The notes: generated by a model not told the origin, from the letters alone. Shown: positions 20,471-32,131, numbered from the stretch's first letter. The stretch is 64,000 bases of DNA from Nitrosomonas sp. PY1 (GCF_022836435.1 NZ_BQXC01000001.1:1934121-1998120); one strand, 5' to 3'. Translations and numbers: made by a program.

Positions 20471-20524
20471 TTAGAAAGATTTTTCTAACCCCAGGGTCTT
20501 GACAAGAAACTAATTCTTTCTTGT
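20471..20524. promoter_or_regulatory. Two consecutive hairpins between the copper oxidase and mdh
   Basis: First: TTAGAAA (20471-20477) pairs with TTTCTAA (20482-20488), loop GATT. Second: ACAAGAAA (20502-20509) pairs with TTTCTTGT (20517-20524), seven-base loop. Neither has a following T tract, so terminator function is uncertain; the second could equally be an operator upstream of mdh. Confidence 0.45.
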
Positions 20525-20539
20525 GATTCCGAATAACAG

Positions 20540-20545
20540 TATAAT
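20540..20545 (+). promoter_or_regulatory. Candidate -10 element for mdh
   Basis: A perfect TATAAT lies 97 bp before the mdh start. No good -35 at 16-18 bp is visible; TTGACA at 20499-20504 is too far. Weak support. Confidence 0.3.
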
Positions 20546-20641
20546 TCCTGCTATTCTTTGTACATATACATAATAATGCCTAATGCCACCAAATATTATT
20601 CAGTGATTGGTGGATCGATTCTTAGAGGGGTTAGAAAAAAA

Positions 20642-21616
20642 ATGAAGCCACCTATTCGTATAGCCGTTACAGGCGCAACAGGACAAATTACTTATAGTCT
20701 GCTTTTTCGTATTGCTGCGGGCGATATGCTAGGTTATGACCAGCCGGTCATACTGCAACTGTACGATATCACCGAAGCGCAGCATGTTTTTAAAGGCACT
20801 GTCATGGAATTAAATGATTGTGCCTTTCCATTATTAAAACAAATTATTACAACAGATAATCTCGAGATTGCTTTTGGTGATGCTGATATTGCTTTGTTAG
20901 TAGGTGCGCGCCCTCGTGGTGAAAATATGGAACGAAAAGATCTTCTCGCTGCGAATGGTTCGATTTTCATACAACAAGGAAAGATGCTCAATGCAGTTGC
21001 CAAAAAAAATATCAAGATTCTTGTAGTAGGAAATCCTGCTAATACCAATGCATGGATTGCTCTAAAAAATGCTCCTGATCTTGATCCTCGTAATTTTTCC
21101 TCCATGCTACGGCTCGATCATAACCGTGCGTTATCTCAAGTTGCACAGAAAGTTAACGCTCCTGTATCAGAAGTCAAAAGAATAATTGTATGGGGTAATC
21201 ATTCCAGTACGCAGTTTCCGGATTTAAGTCATGCTCTCGTTAAAGACCAAAAGGCTCTTTCATTAATTAATGACCCCAATTGGATAGAAGGTAGCTTCAT
21301 TCCCACAATACAGGATCGTGGCGCCGCCATCATTAAAGCTCGTCAAGGAAAATCGAGTGCTGCTAGCGCTGCAAACGCTATTATTAATCATATGCAAGAT
21401 TGGATTTTTGGCACTAAGGAAAACGATTGGGTTTCGATGGGTGTTATCTCAACAGGATGTTATGACATACCAAGCGGCTTGTTTTACGGTTTCCCAGTAA
21501 CTTGCAGTAACGGTCAATATAAAATTGTAGAAGGATTAGAAATTAATCCTTCTAACTACAAGAGAATGCAAAAGAGCTATCAAGAATTAATTACTGAACA
21601 AGGAATGATTCAATAG
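20642..21616 (+). CDS. mdh: Malate dehydrogenase
   Basis: NAD-dependent interconversion of malate and oxaloacetate. From ATG 20642 (GAGGGG upstream) the 324-residue product begins [19 protein letters not shown] and shows [30 protein letters not shown], the [14 protein letters not shown] segment and catalytic His in [16 protein letters not shown]. These are features of the cytosolic-type, dimeric MDH common in betaproteobacteria. An upstream start at 20558 would add 28 non-homologous residues. Confidence 0.95.
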   Translation: MKPPIRIAVTGATGQITYSLLFRIAAGDMLGYDQPVILQLYDITEAQHVFKGTVMELNDCAFPLLKQIITTDNLEIAFGDADIALLVGARPRGENMERKDLLAANGSIFIQQGKMLNAVAKKNIKILVVGNPANTNAWIALKNAPDLDPRNFSSMLRLDHNRALSQVAQKVNAPVSEVKRIIVWGNHSSTQFPDLSHALVKDQKALSLINDPNWIEGSFIPTIQDRGAAIIKARQGKSSAASAANAIINHMQDWIFGTKENDWVSMGVISTGCYDIPSGLFYGFPVTCSNGQYKIVEGLEINPSNYKRMQKSYQELITEQGMIQ

Positions 21617-21721
21617 CATCTATGGAGCAGTACAAAAAATACACCTTTAAGTAAATATTTATTGTAAATTCCCTTCAAGCAAATCATTTGCTCACACGGG
21701 TATTCCAGTAATACTCGCGTC

Positions 21722-23119
21722 TTATCCATATTTTTTCCGATTTCGTCGCCTTTTGTTATGCGCTGTTCGTAACTCGGATTCTGTCGGTGGCGCTGGCTTC
21801 TTATCGGAATAAGGATTGTGCCCAACTTTAAAATCGACACGTAACGGAGTACCTATCAGCTTAAAAGTTTCACGAAAGAAATTCTCTAAATAGCGCCGAT
21901 AACTTTCTGGTACATGTCCCAGCATGCTGCCATGTACAATAATCAAAGGTGGATTTGATCCACCTTGGTGAGCGTAACGCATTTTAGGTCTTGACATACC
22001 TCCGCGTGGCGGAGGGTGTCTCTCTACCGCCGCAATCAAAGCACGCGTCAACTTCGGAGTAGGCAAATTTATCATTGCAGCAGTATAAGCTTGATCAATA
22101 GAAGGTAATAACTTACTGATACCTATGCCATGCAAAGCAGAAATATAATGCAGCTGTGCAAAACTTAAAAATTGCAGCTTGCGATTCAATTCACGCTTGA
22201 TTGTATCTCTCTGGTATTCATCTAAATCATCCCACTTGTTGACCGCAATGACTAATGCGCATCCTGCTTCTAAAATAAATTGAGCAATATGTGCATCTTG
22301 ATCTGAAATTTCACTATGCGCATCAAGTACCAATACGACCACATTAGCATCCTCAATCGCCTGCAATGTTTTGATAACCGAGAACTTTTCTATAGTTTCA
22401 TTAACTTGACCTCGGCGTCGCAATCCGGCGGTATCAATTAACGTATAATTCTTGTCCTTGTGCTGAAAATCAATATAAATACTATCGCGTGTTGTACCGG
22501 GTTGGTCAAAAACAATCACCCGCTCTTCACCTAGTAATGTATTGACTAAAGTAGATTTTCCTACGTTAGGTCGCCCCACAATTGCAATTTTGGGATGCTT
22601 ATCTTGTAGCAACCCATCCGTTGCATCTGAAAAGTCATGCAATACCCATTCGACCAAGTCATTAACATGATCGCCATGCATCGCAGATACAGCGCAAGGC
22701 TCGCCTAAGCCCAGTTCATAAAATTCAGCTGTTACAACCGAAAGCGCCATACCCTCCGTTTTATTAACCACCAGTACAATTTTTTGCCCCGATTTACGCA
22801 ATTGTTCTGCAATGATTTTGTCATGCGCAGTAACACCTTGCTTCCCATCGACAACAAATAGAACTTTATCCGCTTCATCAATTGCTTGCAAAGTTTGCAT
22901 TGCCATAGCGCGCAGAATGCCTTCTTTAACGACAGGTTCGAATCCTCCAGTATCCATGACCAAATAAGGCTTATCGCCAACTCTTCCCTGTCCATAATGG
23001 CGATCACGAGTCAAGCCAGGAATATCTGCCACAATAGCATCCCGTGTCCGTGTCAAGCGATTAAATAAAGTTGATTTGCCAACATTCGGTCGTCCAATGA
23101 GAACAAGGGTAGGTTTCAT
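21722..23119 (-). CDS. der: Ribosome assembly GTPase Der (EngA)
   Basis: Double-GTPase needed for 50S maturation. The 465-residue protein has two complete G domains ([15 protein letters not shown] at residue 8 and [15 protein letters not shown] near residue 181), DTGGF and DTAGL switch motifs, NKTEG and NKWDDL specificity motifs, and a C-terminal KH-like domain ending in basic [10 protein letters not shown]. It lies downstream of bamB as in many proteobacteria. Confidence 0.96.
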   Translation of the reverse strand: MKPTLVLIGRPNVGKSTLFNRLTRTRDAIVADIPGLTRDRHYGQGRVGDKPYLVMDTGGFEPVVKEGILRAMAMQTLQAIDEADKVLFVVDGKQGVTAHDKIIAEQLRKSGQKIVLVVNKTEGMALSVVTAEFYELGLGEPCAVSAMHGDHVNDLVEWVLHDFSDATDGLLQDKHPKIAIVGRPNVGKSTLVNTLLGEERVIVFDQPGTTRDSIYIDFQHKDKNYTLIDTAGLRRRGQVNETIEKFSVIKTLQAIEDANVVVLVLDAHSEISDQDAHIAQFILEAGCALVIAVNKWDDLDEYQRDTIKRELNRKLQFLSFAQLHYISALHGIGISKLLPSIDQAYTAAMINLPTPKLTRALIAAVERHPPPRGGMSRPKMRYAHQGGSNPPLIIVHGSMLGHVPESYRRYLENFFRETFKLIGTPLRVDFKVGHNPYSDKKPAPPTESELRTAHNKRRRNRKKYG

Positions 23120-23245
23120 AGTATCAAGTCACCACTATCCATGAAGCACATTGCGTGTTCAAGAACAGGGAGGCCAGAAAAAGGTGAAATAGTGTGAAGC
23201 GCTATTGAGCTAAAAAAGTATCTACAGAACAAAAATATCAAATCA

Positions 23246-24472
23246 TCAAAAATTAGTACTAAATACAAACACGCCCCCCTTCGCCGTTTGCACTGCAAAA
23301 CCATCATATAGTAAAGTAGGTGGTGCTTGTATACGACTGCCATCGGTTGCTGAACGTGCAACTAAAGTTCCATCATAGTTACGCAACAAATTTACAAAAC
23401 CCTGATCATCACCAACAATCACATATTGTCCTTGTATCATAGGCCGGGTCAGTCTTTTACTTCCGAGTCTTGATTGTTTCCACATTCCTGCGCCACTAAC
23501 CAGATCATATGCAGCCACAACCCCTTTTTCTTCAGTGACATACACGTAATCTTTATCCATCGATAATCCGGCACTACTGGATGATTCGCGCGACCATATC
23601 TGCGTACCATCATTTAATACAAAACAACCCAATCTCCCTTGGTATGCAACAGCACACACAAATTGATTACTCACCACGGGCGCACTCGTAATATCCGTAA
23701 TTCTCTCCAGTTCGGTAACACCGCGAGGAAATGATACGGCTACCTCCCATCCTACGTTACCGTTAAACGAGTTCAATGCAATCAATTTCCCTCCCGGGAA
23801 TCCGGCAAATACAGCCCCATGCGCCAATGTTACCCCTGCTGTACTTCGTACAGTCAGTGAAGGTGTTGCGCCCTGATAGACCCATTTACGCGTTCCATCA
23901 ACAACATCCAATCCAAAGATTCGCCCATCCAAAGTTCGGACGGCAACAATATTGTTATATACCTGCGGTGGACTCAAGATCTCACTTGTGACTGATGACT
24001 GCCAAACCATTTGGCCCGCATCATTATAGGCCAGCACCTCACCTTTGAATGTGCCAACTAAAACCAACTGCCCATCAACACTTACACCGGCAGAAAATTT
24101 TCCATCTGTTTTAAGTTGCCAGAGTTGTTCTCCAGTTACTGCATCAAATTTTGTCACCCCGCCCGTTTCATCAGCGACATATAATGCGCCACTATCATAG
24201 GCTATCTGAAAATACCCAATACTGCTCTCTTTAACTGTAGCTTTCCATTTTAAAGGAATCTCCTCAGCCGTTTTAAGCGTATCTAGCTCTTCTTTGTCGT
24301 AGACAATTTCTTCGTCTGCCACAAAAAAATCAGATAATCCCGTGCTCATTGACTCCACCATAGGGGAATCCAATGGGTTGGGTATGCTACTACAACCTAT
24401 CAGCAAAAAAGTCAGTATTACGAAGAATGAGGAGGATGACCAGAATTTGGCGCTATGTATTTTCTGCACCAT
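23246..24472 (-). CDS. bamB: Outer membrane assembly lipoprotein BamB
   Basis: Subunit of the BAM complex that inserts outer-membrane beta-barrels. Lipoprotein signal with lipobox LLIGC about 26 residues after ATG 24472, then an eight-bladed propeller with PQQ-like repeats (GALYVADETGGVTKFDAVTG, GTFKGEVLAYNDAG, VRTLDGRIFGLDVVDG, AGFPGGKLIALNSFNG). An ATG at 24511 would give 13 more residues and overlap yfgM; both starts lack a strong Shine-Dalgarno. Order hisS-yfgM-bamB-der is the classic one. Confidence 0.93.
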   Translation of the reverse strand: MVQKIHSAKFWSSSSFFVILTFLLIGCSSIPNPLDSPMVESMSTGLSDFFVADEEIVYDKEELDTLKTAEEIPLKWKATVKESSIGYFQIAYDSGALYVADETGGVTKFDAVTGEQLWQLKTDGKFSAGVSVDGQLVLVGTFKGEVLAYNDAGQMVWQSSVTSEILSPPQVYNNIVAVRTLDGRIFGLDVVDGTRKWVYQGATPSLTVRSTAGVTLAHGAVFAGFPGGKLIALNSFNGNVGWEVAVSFPRGVTELERITDITSAPVVSNQFVCAVAYQGRLGCFVLNDGTQIWSRESSSSAGLSMDKDYVYVTEEKGVVAAYDLVSGAGMWKQSRLGSKRLTRPMIQGQYVIVGDDQGFVNLLRNYDGTLVARSATDGSRIQAPPTLLYDGFAVQTAKGGVFVFSTNF

Positions 24473-24488
24473 GCGTCTAATCAAGTAT

Positions 24489-25127
24489 TTATTCAACTTC
24501 ACCCAATGCATCCAATTTCATTTGGACAATATTGTAGTAATTATTGGTTTTGTTTAATTTCTCAATCGCTTCCTGATAACTTAATCTCGCCTCGGAAAAT
24601 TTATGGTTTGCAACTAGAATGTCTCCTTTGCGATCCAGATATAAGCCCGAGAAATTATCGCCATGCGGAACACTAATTGCTCTTAGCGCTTCATCATATT
24701 TTTCTTCATCCAATAGAATACCAGCAATCCTCAAGCGAGCCAAATCACGCAAAGAAGATTCCTTTGCATGATCAACCACCCATTGCAAACTCTCTAGCGC
24801 GCGCTTGGCATTACCATTTTTTTCATCAGCTTGTGCTGTAATGAATGCAGCGCGCGAAGCATAACCACTGGATGGATAACCTGCCATTACTAACTGTGCC
24901 GCATCATTAATTTTCGTTGCATCATCTGAAGCTTGAATTTGCTGCAACAAAACATATAAATCAGCCGCTTGGTAGGCTTGCTTTTGTTGATAGTATTCCC
25001 ACGCCTTCATACCTCCCATGGCAAATAATGCAACAGTAAGTAGAATGACCAGCACCGTCCCGAATTTATTCCACCAAGCCCTAAGTCCGTCAATTTTTTC
25101 CTGCTCTTCAAGAGAATAAGCCGCCAT
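24489..25127 (-). CDS. yfgM: YfgM-type tetratricopeptide membrane protein (BamB neighbour)
   Basis: 212 residues: short cytosolic N-terminus MAAYSLEEQEKIDGLRAWW, one transmembrane segment (about residues 22-42) and periplasmic TPR-like helices (AAQLVMAGYPSSGYASRAAF, AKRALESLQWVVDHA, DEALRAI). Homologues bind the translocon and PpiD. It is the gene between hisS and bamB. Confidence 0.9.
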   Translation of the reverse strand: MAAYSLEEQEKIDGLRAWWNKFGTVLVILLTVALFAMGGMKAWEYYQQKQAYQAADLYVLLQQIQASDDATKINDAAQLVMAGYPSSGYASRAAFITAQADEKNGNAKRALESLQWVVDHAKESSLRDLARLRIAGILLDEEKYDEALRAISVPHGDNFSGLYLDRKGDILVANHKFSEARLSYQEAIEKLNKTNNYYNIVQMKLDALGEVE

Positions 25128-25152
25128 GCTATGTTCCTAGAAAAATGATTAA

Positions 25153-26412
25153 TTATTGTTTAATAAACTGCATCACATCATTCAAGTTTAACCTGACTTG
25201 CTCAGACATTTGACGTAATGATTTCACTGTAACTTGATTTGTTTTTACTTCCTCATCACCAATGATCAAAGCGTAATAAGCACCAGATGCATCAGCTTTC
25301 TTCATTTGCGCTTTGAAGTTTCCGCCACCGCAATGCAAAATAACATCTAACCCTTTATCCCGTAAAAATTCCGCACACTTCCAAGCATAATCGCGCGTGG
25401 TTTCTCCTTGATGGACAATGTAGCAATCTAGATTGGATTGCATTTCTGCAGGATCATGTTGATCCATCAAAGCCAGCAAGCGCTCGACCCCCATCGCAAA
25501 ACCGCATGCTGGAGCTGATTTACCTCCAATCTGTTCAATTAAACCATCATAACGCCCACCTGCGCATACCGTACCTTGTGCGCCTAATTGATCGCTAACC
25601 CACTCGAACACAGTACGATTGTAATAATCAAGCCCTCTTACCAGTCGCAAATTGATCATAAAAGCAATTCCCTGATCTTGCAAAATAGCTTGTAGCTCAT
25701 CGAAATGATTTTTTGATTCTGAATCTAAATATTCTATTAATTTAGGCGCATTCTCGATGGTCTCCTGCAACTCCGGATTCTTACTATCCAAAATGCGCAG
25801 TGGGTTAGTATGCAGCCGCCTTAATGAATCTTCATCTAGCTTATTACGATGACGCTCTAAATATTCAAGCAAATGGGTGCGATAAGCCGCGCGCGTTTCG
25901 CTATTTCCCAAAGTACCAATTTCAAGACGCAAGCCCGAAATTCCAAGTAGCTTCCACAATCTCGAGCACATAATCATCAACTCAGCGTCAACATCAGGAC
26001 CACCGTACCCCAATGCTTCAACACCGACCTGATGAAATTGCCGATACCGCCCTTTTTGTGGTCTTTCATGCCGAAACATCGGGCCAAGATAATAAAGTCT
26101 TTGTGGGCCGCTATATAACAAGCTGTGCTCAATCACCGCACGCACGCAAGACGCTGTACCTTCAGGACGCAACGTTAAACTATCATTATTCAACTGGTCC
26201 GTAAACGTATACATTTCTTTCTCGACAATATCAGTCACCTCACCGATCGAGCGTACAAACAAATCAGTCTGCTCGAGAATGGGGGTACGTATATTCCGGT
26301 AACCATACGATGCAAGCCACTGATGTATGACTTGCTCAAAGTAAATCCATCGATAGGTTTCACTTGGCAGGATGTCATTCATCCCGCGAATAGCCTTGAT
26401 GCTACTGACCAT
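25153..26412 (-). CDS. hisS: Histidyl-tRNA synthetase
   Basis: Class II synthetase, 419 residues. Motif 2 is in [21 protein letters not shown], the histidine-A loop in [12 protein letters not shown], and motif 3 in [14 protein letters not shown]; the C-terminal anticodon-binding domain follows. Its ATG shares one base with the ispG stop (26412), so the two are co-translated. Confidence 0.96.
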   Translation of the reverse strand: MVSSIKAIRGMNDILPSETYRWIYFEQVIHQWLASYGYRNIRTPILEQTDLFVRSIGEVTDIVEKEMYTFTDQLNNDSLTLRPEGTASCVRAVIEHSLLYSGPQRLYYLGPMFRHERPQKGRYRQFHQVGVEALGYGGPDVDAELMIMCSRLWKLLGISGLRLEIGTLGNSETRAAYRTHLLEYLERHRNKLDEDSLRRLHTNPLRILDSKNPELQETIENAPKLIEYLDSESKNHFDELQAILQDQGIAFMINLRLVRGLDYYNRTVFEWVSDQLGAQGTVCAGGRYDGLIEQIGGKSAPACGFAMGVERLLALMDQHDPAEMQSNLDCYIVHQGETTRDYAWKCAEFLRDKGLDVILHCGGGNFKAQMKKADASGAYYALIIGDEEVKTNQVTVKSLRQMSEQVRLNLNDVMQFIKQ

Positions 26413-27650
26413 CAGATATGTTTTCTTGGGTACTTTTCACTGACATAATTGGCAACAATTTGCCGAAAATCGCTGGCAATGGTATCCCCTTTTAACGTGA
26501 CCGTTTTCTGACCATCGACAAATACTGGTGCGACAGGACTTTCACCGGAGCCAGGTAGGCTGATACCGATATTTGCATGTTTGCTTTCGCCTGGCCCATT
26601 TACCACACACCCCATCACTGCGAGTGTCATATTTTCTACACCCTCATACTGGTCACGCCATATCAACATTTCATCACGTACATAGGCTTGTATGCTTTCT
26701 GCAAGCTCCTGAAAATACGTACTAGTTGTACGGCCGCATCCGGGACATGCCGCTACCAAAGGAACAAAAGCACGCAATCCCATTGTCTGAAGAATTTCTT
26801 GTGCAACAACCACTTCTCGCGCACGAGAGCCTCCTGGCTCAGGAGTTAATGAAATGCGAATTGTATCGCCAATGCCTTCTTGCAGCAAAACAGCTAAAGC
26901 TGCAGACGACGCAACAATTCCTTTAGAACCCATGCCTGCTTCAGTAAGCCCCAAATGTAACGCATAATCACAACGCGCTGCCAGCTCGCGATATACCATG
27001 ATTAAATCCTGCACGCCGCTTACTTTACAAGATAAAACGATTTTGCTACGACTCAATCCAATTTCCTCAGCCTTAGCTGCACTCTCTAGCGCTGATGTAA
27101 TCAACGCTTCGCGCATAACATACTTTGCATCTTGTGGATTGCTGGAAGCTGCATTTTGATCCATGATTCTTGCCAGCATCTCTGGATCAAGGCTACCCCA
27201 ATTAACTCCGATTCGAATCGGTTTATCGTACTTACATGCGCTTTCAATCAACGTGGCAAATTGTTCATCGCGTTTTCTTCCATGCCCCACATTACCTGGG
27301 TTAATACGAAACTTACCCAATGCTTTAGCACATTCAGGATGAGCCGTTAGTAATTTATGACCATTGAAATGAAAATCACCAATCAATGGCACATGACATC
27401 CCATATCGTCAAGATTCGCACGAATACCCGGTACAGCAGCAGCAGCCTCCATTGAGTTCACAGTAATACGTACCAATTCGGAACCTGCTCGAGCTAGCTG
27501 CATTACCTGCTCAACAGTAGCTGCTTCATTCGCAGTATCAGTATTGGTCATTGATTGCACCACAATCGGCGCATTACCACCAATTTGGATATCGCCAACG
27601 CAAACTCCAACACTCATTCTGCGTTTACGAGACAAGCCATTCTCAGACAT
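26412..27650 (-). CDS. ispG: 4-hydroxy-3-methylbut-2-en-1-yl diphosphate synthase (IspG/GcpE)
   Basis: Iron-sulfur enzyme of the MEP isoprenoid pathway. The 412-residue protein has the TIM-barrel start [16 protein letters not shown] and the C-terminal cluster-binding part with CPGCGRT and [21 protein letters not shown], which supply the 4Fe-4S cysteines. It lies between rodZ and hisS. Confidence 0.95.
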   Translation of the reverse strand: MSENGLSRKRRMSVGVCVGDIQIGGNAPIVVQSMTNTDTANEAATVEQVMQLARAGSELVRITVNSMEAAAAVPGIRANLDDMGCHVPLIGDFHFNGHKLLTAHPECAKALGKFRINPGNVGHGRKRDEQFATLIESACKYDKPIRIGVNWGSLDPEMLARIMDQNAASSNPQDAKYVMREALITSALESAAKAEEIGLSRSKIVLSCKVSGVQDLIMVYRELAARCDYALHLGLTEAGMGSKGIVASSAALAVLLQEGIGDTIRISLTPEPGGSRAREVVVAQEILQTMGLRAFVPLVAACPGCGRTTSTYFQELAESIQAYVRDEMLIWRDQYEGVENMTLAVMGCVVNGPGESKHANIGISLPGSGESPVAPVFVDGQKTVTLKGDTIASDFRQIVANYVSEKYPRKHI

Positions 27651-27703
27651 AATAAATAATTGATTAAACCATGTAATGATTACAGATTAGGAAACCCACG
27701 GCG

Positions 27704-28711
27704 CTATTGCAGCTTAAACCGAGCAGTTCCATCTTGCTTTTTATAGGAATCGATATTAATTTCTTTGTCATTATAGGTGAGATTAACGCCAGATGCATTG
27801 CCAATCACGATACTAAATGGCTTCTTCCCCGTTAATACTTGTTCGCTGCCCTTTTTACGCACTTGTTCTAAAAGAGATGCACCCTTTCCATCCACAACTT
27901 TAATCCATGAATCAGCAGTAAATGTGAAATATAAACTTCCTTCATCTTCGGCCAACAAATCTTTTTGGGCAATTTCCTCTTCTTCAAGCGCCGCATACTT
28001 ATTCTCCATGGGAGAAACGGCTTCTACAGTTCGGGCATTTTGCTTACCCAATGCTTCAAAAAGCTTTATGCTATCAAAAGATGAAGATGCATCTTTTCTC
28101 GCCTCGTTATTTAAATTTTCGGGTGCTTTATTAACAGAAAGATCAGTTTCATTTTTTGCCGAACCAGAAATCGGCAGTTGAATTTCTACCGACCCTTTTC
28201 CACTTTCTGATTTAATGCCTTTTTCAGTCATTTCACCGACGGAACTCTGCAGCCACGTATTATTTTCCAGGATATAGTAAACCCCAAAAATCACTAATAA
28301 AAGCATTACAATTGATATCAAGCGACTACCACCCAGACTTTCTCTACGATTGGCAGAAAAAGATAATTGCTTATCTTTAAATGGTATACGTTCTTGGGCT
28401 GAAAGTATCGGCGAGTTACCCGGTAACGACTCCAATAATGGTGCAGGCTCTAATTGAACGAAGTTGGCGTAATTACGTACGAAGCCACGTAAAAAAGTAC
28501 GTCCAGGCAATTTATCGAAATCTTCTTTCTCAATAGCTTCAACTTGCTTAACCGAGATTCGCAATTGCCGAGACACATCTTCGGTACTCAATCCTCTAGC
28601 TACTCTCGCATTGCGCAATACATGACCAACGCTATGCACGAAATTGCCCGAATGAACATCATCATTTACTAACGTACCCGCACCAACACTGTTATCATTA
28701 TCCAAGTTCAT
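27704..28711 (-). CDS. rodZ: Cell-shape protein RodZ (HTH + transmembrane + DUF4115)
   Basis: 335-residue bitopic protein: cytoplasmic Cro-type HTH (about residues 27-95: LRNARVARGLSTEDVSRQLR, KLPGRTFLRGFVRNYAN), a transmembrane segment at about 130-148 (LISIVMLLLVIFGVYYIL), a polar linker and a periplasmic DUF4115 domain ending in the SFSIVIGNASGVNLTYND-like strand pattern. Links MreB to the wall machinery. Gene order pilF-rodZ-ispG is conserved in proteobacteria. Confidence 0.9.
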   Translation of the reverse strand: MNLDNDNSVGAGTLVNDDVHSGNFVHSVGHVLRNARVARGLSTEDVSRQLRISVKQVEAIEKEDFDKLPGRTFLRGFVRNYANFVQLEPAPLLESLPGNSPILSAQERIPFKDKQLSFSANRRESLGGSRLISIVMLLLVIFGVYYILENNTWLQSSVGEMTEKGIKSESGKGSVEIQLPISGSAKNETDLSVNKAPENLNNEARKDASSSFDSIKLFEALGKQNARTVEAVSPMENKYAALEEEEIAQKDLLAEDEGSLYFTFTADSWIKVVDGKGASLLEQVRKKGSEQVLTGKKPFSIVIGNASGVNLTYNDKEINIDSYKKQDGTARFKLQ

Positions 28712-28788
28712 AGTTATGTATCCATTTTATAAGTCGCAGTAGATTCAATCTATCTTTGAAACTAAAAAACTAACCATTCCAACTTCTA

Positions 28789-29580
28789 CTAATTGATTTT
28801 TCCTTCTCGTACTGATACCGCTTCTTTCGAATCGGGAAATCGCTTTTGTAACTGAAAAATATAGCTATCCGCGCTCATTTGATCACCGACGGCTTGTTCA
28901 ATTTGAATCGCTAACAAAAGACTTTCCGGGGTTGGTGAATTGTTTTGCATTAATTCAACCAGTTTTGATTTAGCCTCAACCAATTTACCGCGCCGAAAAT
29001 CCATATCGACTAGAGCGAGTAAAGCTGCGAAGTATTTAGGTTGTATTAATAACGCTCGACGTAAATATGTCTGTGCTTCATCGTAGCGTTCGCGTTTGAT
29101 TTCGCAGATTCCTGCATTGGTTAATGCCATCTCTGGCGTAGCATACAACGGATTCTGTATGGCTTGTGTAAATTGCTCAATTGCTTGGTCCATTTGTTGA
29201 GGAACGCGTTGGCATAAGAACCAGCCATAGTTATTGCGTATTTCAGCATCCTCTGGTGTTAATTTCAAGGCTTGTGTGAAATTCTGCAACGCTTTCGCAT
29301 CGTCATTTAACTTCATATTCACTAACCCCAGTACATTATAAGCGGGCGCATAATTAGGCTCGGCTTTTAACGCTTCATCAACTTCCTCCAGAGCGACATC
29401 CATCTGCCCTCGGTTATAGTATTCCCCAGCTAATTCGGTATGTACTTTAGCGCTTTGGAGTGCACGTGCACTTTTTTCTTCTTTGGTCGGTTCAGCAACC
29501 TTCGGTTGTTGCTGTACACAACCACCAAATCCTAAGACAAGAATCAACAAAGCTGATATTGGCGCAATAATCTTTTTCAC
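28789..29580 (-). CDS. pilF: Type IV pilus biogenesis lipoprotein PilF/PilW
   Basis: 263 residues. Signal with lipobox LGFGGC, then TPR repeats (HTELAGEYYNRGQMDVALEE, NVLGLVNMKLNDDAKALQNF, NNYGWFLCQRVPQQMDQAIE, EAQTYLRRALLIQPKYFAAL). PilF/PilW helps the PilQ secretin assemble. The position between rlmN and rodZ is the standard one, even where no other pilus genes are near. Confidence 0.88.
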   Translation of the reverse strand: MKKIIAPISALLILVLGFGGCVQQQPKVAEPTKEEKSARALQSAKVHTELAGEYYNRGQMDVALEEVDEALKAEPNYAPAYNVLGLVNMKLNDDAKALQNFTQALKLTPEDAEIRNNYGWFLCQRVPQQMDQAIEQFTQAIQNPLYATPEMALTNAGICEIKRERYDEAQTYLRRALLIQPKYFAALLALVDMDFRRGKLVEAKSKLVELMQNNSPTPESLLLAIQIEQAVGDQMSADSYIFQLQKRFPDSKEAVSVREGKIN

Positions 29581-29597
29581 TTGACGTAGTTTTGAAT

Positions 29598-30695
29598 TTA
29601 CATACTAATAGCTGCCGTACGGCGCGTTCTATCCTTTACTTGCCCTGCCAACTGACCGCAGGCGGCAGCGATGTCGCCTCCTCGAGTTTTTCTGACCGTA
29701 ACAACATAGCCTGCTTGCATCAAGATATCACGAAAAACACGAATATTCTCCGATGCAGATCGTTTGTACTCGGAGCCGTGAAACGAGTTAAAAGGAATCA
29801 GATTAAACTTGCAAGGCGTATCTCGAACCAACTGAATCAACTCACGCGCATGTAGCGCAGTATCGTTAATGCCATCGAGCATTACATACTCAAAAGTCAC
29901 AAAATCTCGAGGAGCCACGGCAAGATATCTCCTGCAAGCCGCCAGCAATTCTTGAATCGGATATTTCTTATTAATAGGTACCAAATGATCTCGTAACGCA
30001 TCGTTTGATGCATGCAATGATACGGCCAATGCTACTGGACAGCGCTCACGTAACCGATCCATCGCAGGGACCAATCCTGAAGTGCTTACAGTAACACGCC
30101 GCCGAGATAAACCATAGGCATGATCATCCAACATCAGGTCCAGCGCCATAGCCACATTCTCGAAATTGGCTAGCGGCTCACCCATTCCCATCATAACGAC
30201 ATTACTGACAAGGCGCTCCGAATCAGAAATATCATTTGAAAATTGTCGCAAATCCTCTCGAAGTAACTTATTGGCAATCCATAACTGTCCAATAATTTCC
30301 GCGACAGTCAAATTACGATTGAAACCCTGCTTACCGGTCGAACAGAAAGTACAAGCCAGCGCACATCCGACTTGGCTAGAAACGCACAATGTACCACGGT
30401 TTACTTCAGGAATAAAAACAGTTTCAATAGCATTTTCAGTACCGACTGACAATAGCCATTTACGTGTTCCATCAGATGCGACATGATCAGAAATTACTTG
30501 CGGTGCTTCAATAACCGCTAAGTCAGTCAATTTATCGCGTAAGCTTTTTGCTAAATCGCTCATGCTGGCAAAGTCAATTACGCTGGATTGATGAATCCAG
30601 CGTAATAATTGCTTCGCACGAAAAGGCTTTTCGCCGATTTCAATACAAAAATCAGTCAATCCTTTTGCATCAAAATTAAGCAGATTCGCAGTCAC
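29598..30695 (-). CDS. rlmN: Dual-specificity 23S rRNA/tRNA adenine-C2 methyltransferase RlmN
   Basis: Radical-SAM methyltransferase for A2503 of 23S rRNA and A37 of some tRNAs. Cysteines of the 4Fe-4S site are in [15 protein letters not shown] (CxxxCxxC); [12 protein letters not shown] and VSLHASND are further family motifs, and the C-terminal [17 protein letters not shown] carries the methyl-accepting Cys. GTG 30695 gives 365 residues and avoids overlap with ndk; a longer frame from 30755 would add 20 residues. Confidence 0.93.
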   Translation of the reverse strand: MTANLLNFDAKGLTDFCIEIGEKPFRAKQLLRWIHQSSVIDFASMSDLAKSLRDKLTDLAVIEAPQVISDHVASDGTRKWLLSVGTENAIETVFIPEVNRGTLCVSSQVGCALACTFCSTGKQGFNRNLTVAEIIGQLWIANKLLREDLRQFSNDISDSERLVSNVVMMGMGEPLANFENVAMALDLMLDDHAYGLSRRRVTVSTSGLVPAMDRLRERCPVALAVSLHASNDALRDHLVPINKKYPIQELLAACRRYLAVAPRDFVTFEYVMLDGINDTALHARELIQLVRDTPCKFNLIPFNSFHGSEYKRSASENIRVFRDILMQAGYVVTVRKTRGGDIAAACGQLAGQVKDRTRRTAAISM

Positions 30696-30718
30696 TATTT
30701 TCAATAAGTAATCAAGTA

Positions 30719-31144
30719 CTAACGTGAATAAACATTCAGAGCAGGAAAGAAACAAGCAATTTCGACTGCCGCCGTTTCTGGAGCATCTGAACCGTGAACG
30801 GCATTCGCATCGATACTGTCGGCAAAATCAGCGCGAATAGTACCTTTGTCCGCTTTTTTAGGATCAGTCGCCCCCATCAAATCGCGATTCTTCTTGATGG
30901 CATTTTCACCTTCTAAAACCTGCACCATTACCGGCCCAGAAGTCATGAACTTGACTAAATCCATAAAAAAAGGACGGCCACGATGCACCGCATAAAATTG
31001 TTCAGCATCAAATTGAGACAGGTGTACCATTTTTGCTGCGATAATTTTCAAACCATTTGATTCAAAACGTGAATAAATTTGCCCAATAACATTCTTTGCA
31101 ACCGCATCCGGTTTAATAATGGACAACGTTCTTTCAACTGCCAT
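30719..31144 (-). CDS. ndk: Nucleoside diphosphate kinase
   Basis: Equilibrates nucleoside tri- and diphosphates through a phospho-histidine. 141 residues beginning [20 protein letters not shown], with the active-site His in [15 protein letters not shown] 31144 is preceded by GGAG. Leads the leftward run ndk-rlmN-pilF-rodZ-ispG-hisS-yfgM-bamB-der. Confidence 0.96.
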   Translation of the reverse strand: MAVERTLSIIKPDAVAKNVIGQIYSRFESNGLKIIAAKMVHLSQFDAEQFYAVHRGRPFFMDLVKFMTSGPVMVQVLEGENAIKKNRDLMGATDPKKADKGTIRADFADSIDANAVHGSDAPETAAVEIACFFPALNVYSR

Positions 31145-31286
31145 CAAATACTCCAATAAGATTCGTTAATTAATCGTTCATTTTAACAAAAATCTGTTAT
31201 CGATTCGGAAAAACATCGAAACGATTTTGTACACATGCACTTAAGCAGAATAAGCCAATCTATCTCGTTGCATATTCATTGACGAC

Positions 31287-32105
31287 TTAAGTCGGTCGAT
31301 TGCGAAAGTAATTTTTGTTACGATAATAAGATTTATCATTGTTGTTTTTATCCCAATCAGGATATCCTAACAAAGGAACAGGCGTTAGGTCAGCATTCGA
31401 GGAAAAAGATTCTAATAAATGCAGCCTCAGCATTACGTCCACAGCTGCCAACTGTTCTGGCACTGCCTGCTCAAAAAAGCTACTCTGCACATGAAAGCAC
31501 ATTCCTTTACCAGTCATTCCGATATACGGATTCAATGCTTTTTCATATAACCCATGACCGAATACATAAAAACGCATCTCCGATAAAACAGCCGAACGCT
31601 CATTCCAAAACAATTCCTCCCAGCAAAATGCTTTCAACATACTAATCAGTTTAACACTGCTACTCACAACGATAACACCCGACTCATCAAAAATTGTTAC
31701 AGCATCTCTTAGCGGACTGCGTTGTTTAAAATTATGCGCGGATTCCAAATGCTGTGAATGAAAGTGCAAGTAATTCAATACGGATTTAGCAATGGGAAAT
31801 ACCTGCCAAACCAATGCGTTAAAAAAATCATGCCAATTACCGAAACGCGTAGGAATCTCTCCGGTTAAATAGATTCCTGTTTCATAACTTCCTTCGACTC
31901 CTACTTTGCTTGCGTGTGGCGGAACAAAACAAATACTTTTATCGGATTGCGTGCGCATTTCATAGCCTTTGAGTGCATTCAAATGATTAAAATCATCATA
32001 GGTTGGCCATTCCCGCATACTCTCAATGTATTCTTTAAACTGCAAGAATGAACCAAACATAGGGGATAGCGCCATAAAATTGGCATTCCAAACTTGCGGT
32101 GGCAT
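31287..32105 (-). CDS. DUF3025-type protein of unknown function
   Basis: 272-residue soluble protein without signal peptide. It resembles the DUF3025 family of betaproteobacteria (WPTYDDFNHLNA, GEIPTRFGNWHDFFNALVWQVFPIAK, LTVFDES-like ... DAVTIFDESGVIVVSSS). Aromatic residues are abundant; no catalytic motif stands out. It lies 26 bp downstream of the EI24-family gene, so the two are probably co-transcribed. Confidence 0.75.
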   Translation of the reverse strand: MPPQVWNANFMALSPMFGSFLQFKEYIESMREWPTYDDFNHLNALKGYEMRTQSDKSICFVPPHASKVGVEGSYETGIYLTGEIPTRFGNWHDFFNALVWQVFPIAKSVLNYLHFHSQHLESAHNFKQRSPLRDAVTIFDESGVIVVSSSVKLISMLKAFCWEELFWNERSAVLSEMRFYVFGHGLYEKALNPYIGMTGKGMCFHVQSSFFEQAVPEQLAAVDVMLRLHLLESFSSNADLTPVPLLGYPDWDKNNNDKSYYRNKNYFRNRPT

Positions 32106-32131
32106 AACTTAAGTCGAATAAGAAACCGAAG

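Noticed and set aside
20499..20545. TTGACA and TATAAT pair upstream of mdh
   Set aside because: The boxes are 35 bp apart, far too long for one promoter; only the -10 is kept as a weak candidate.
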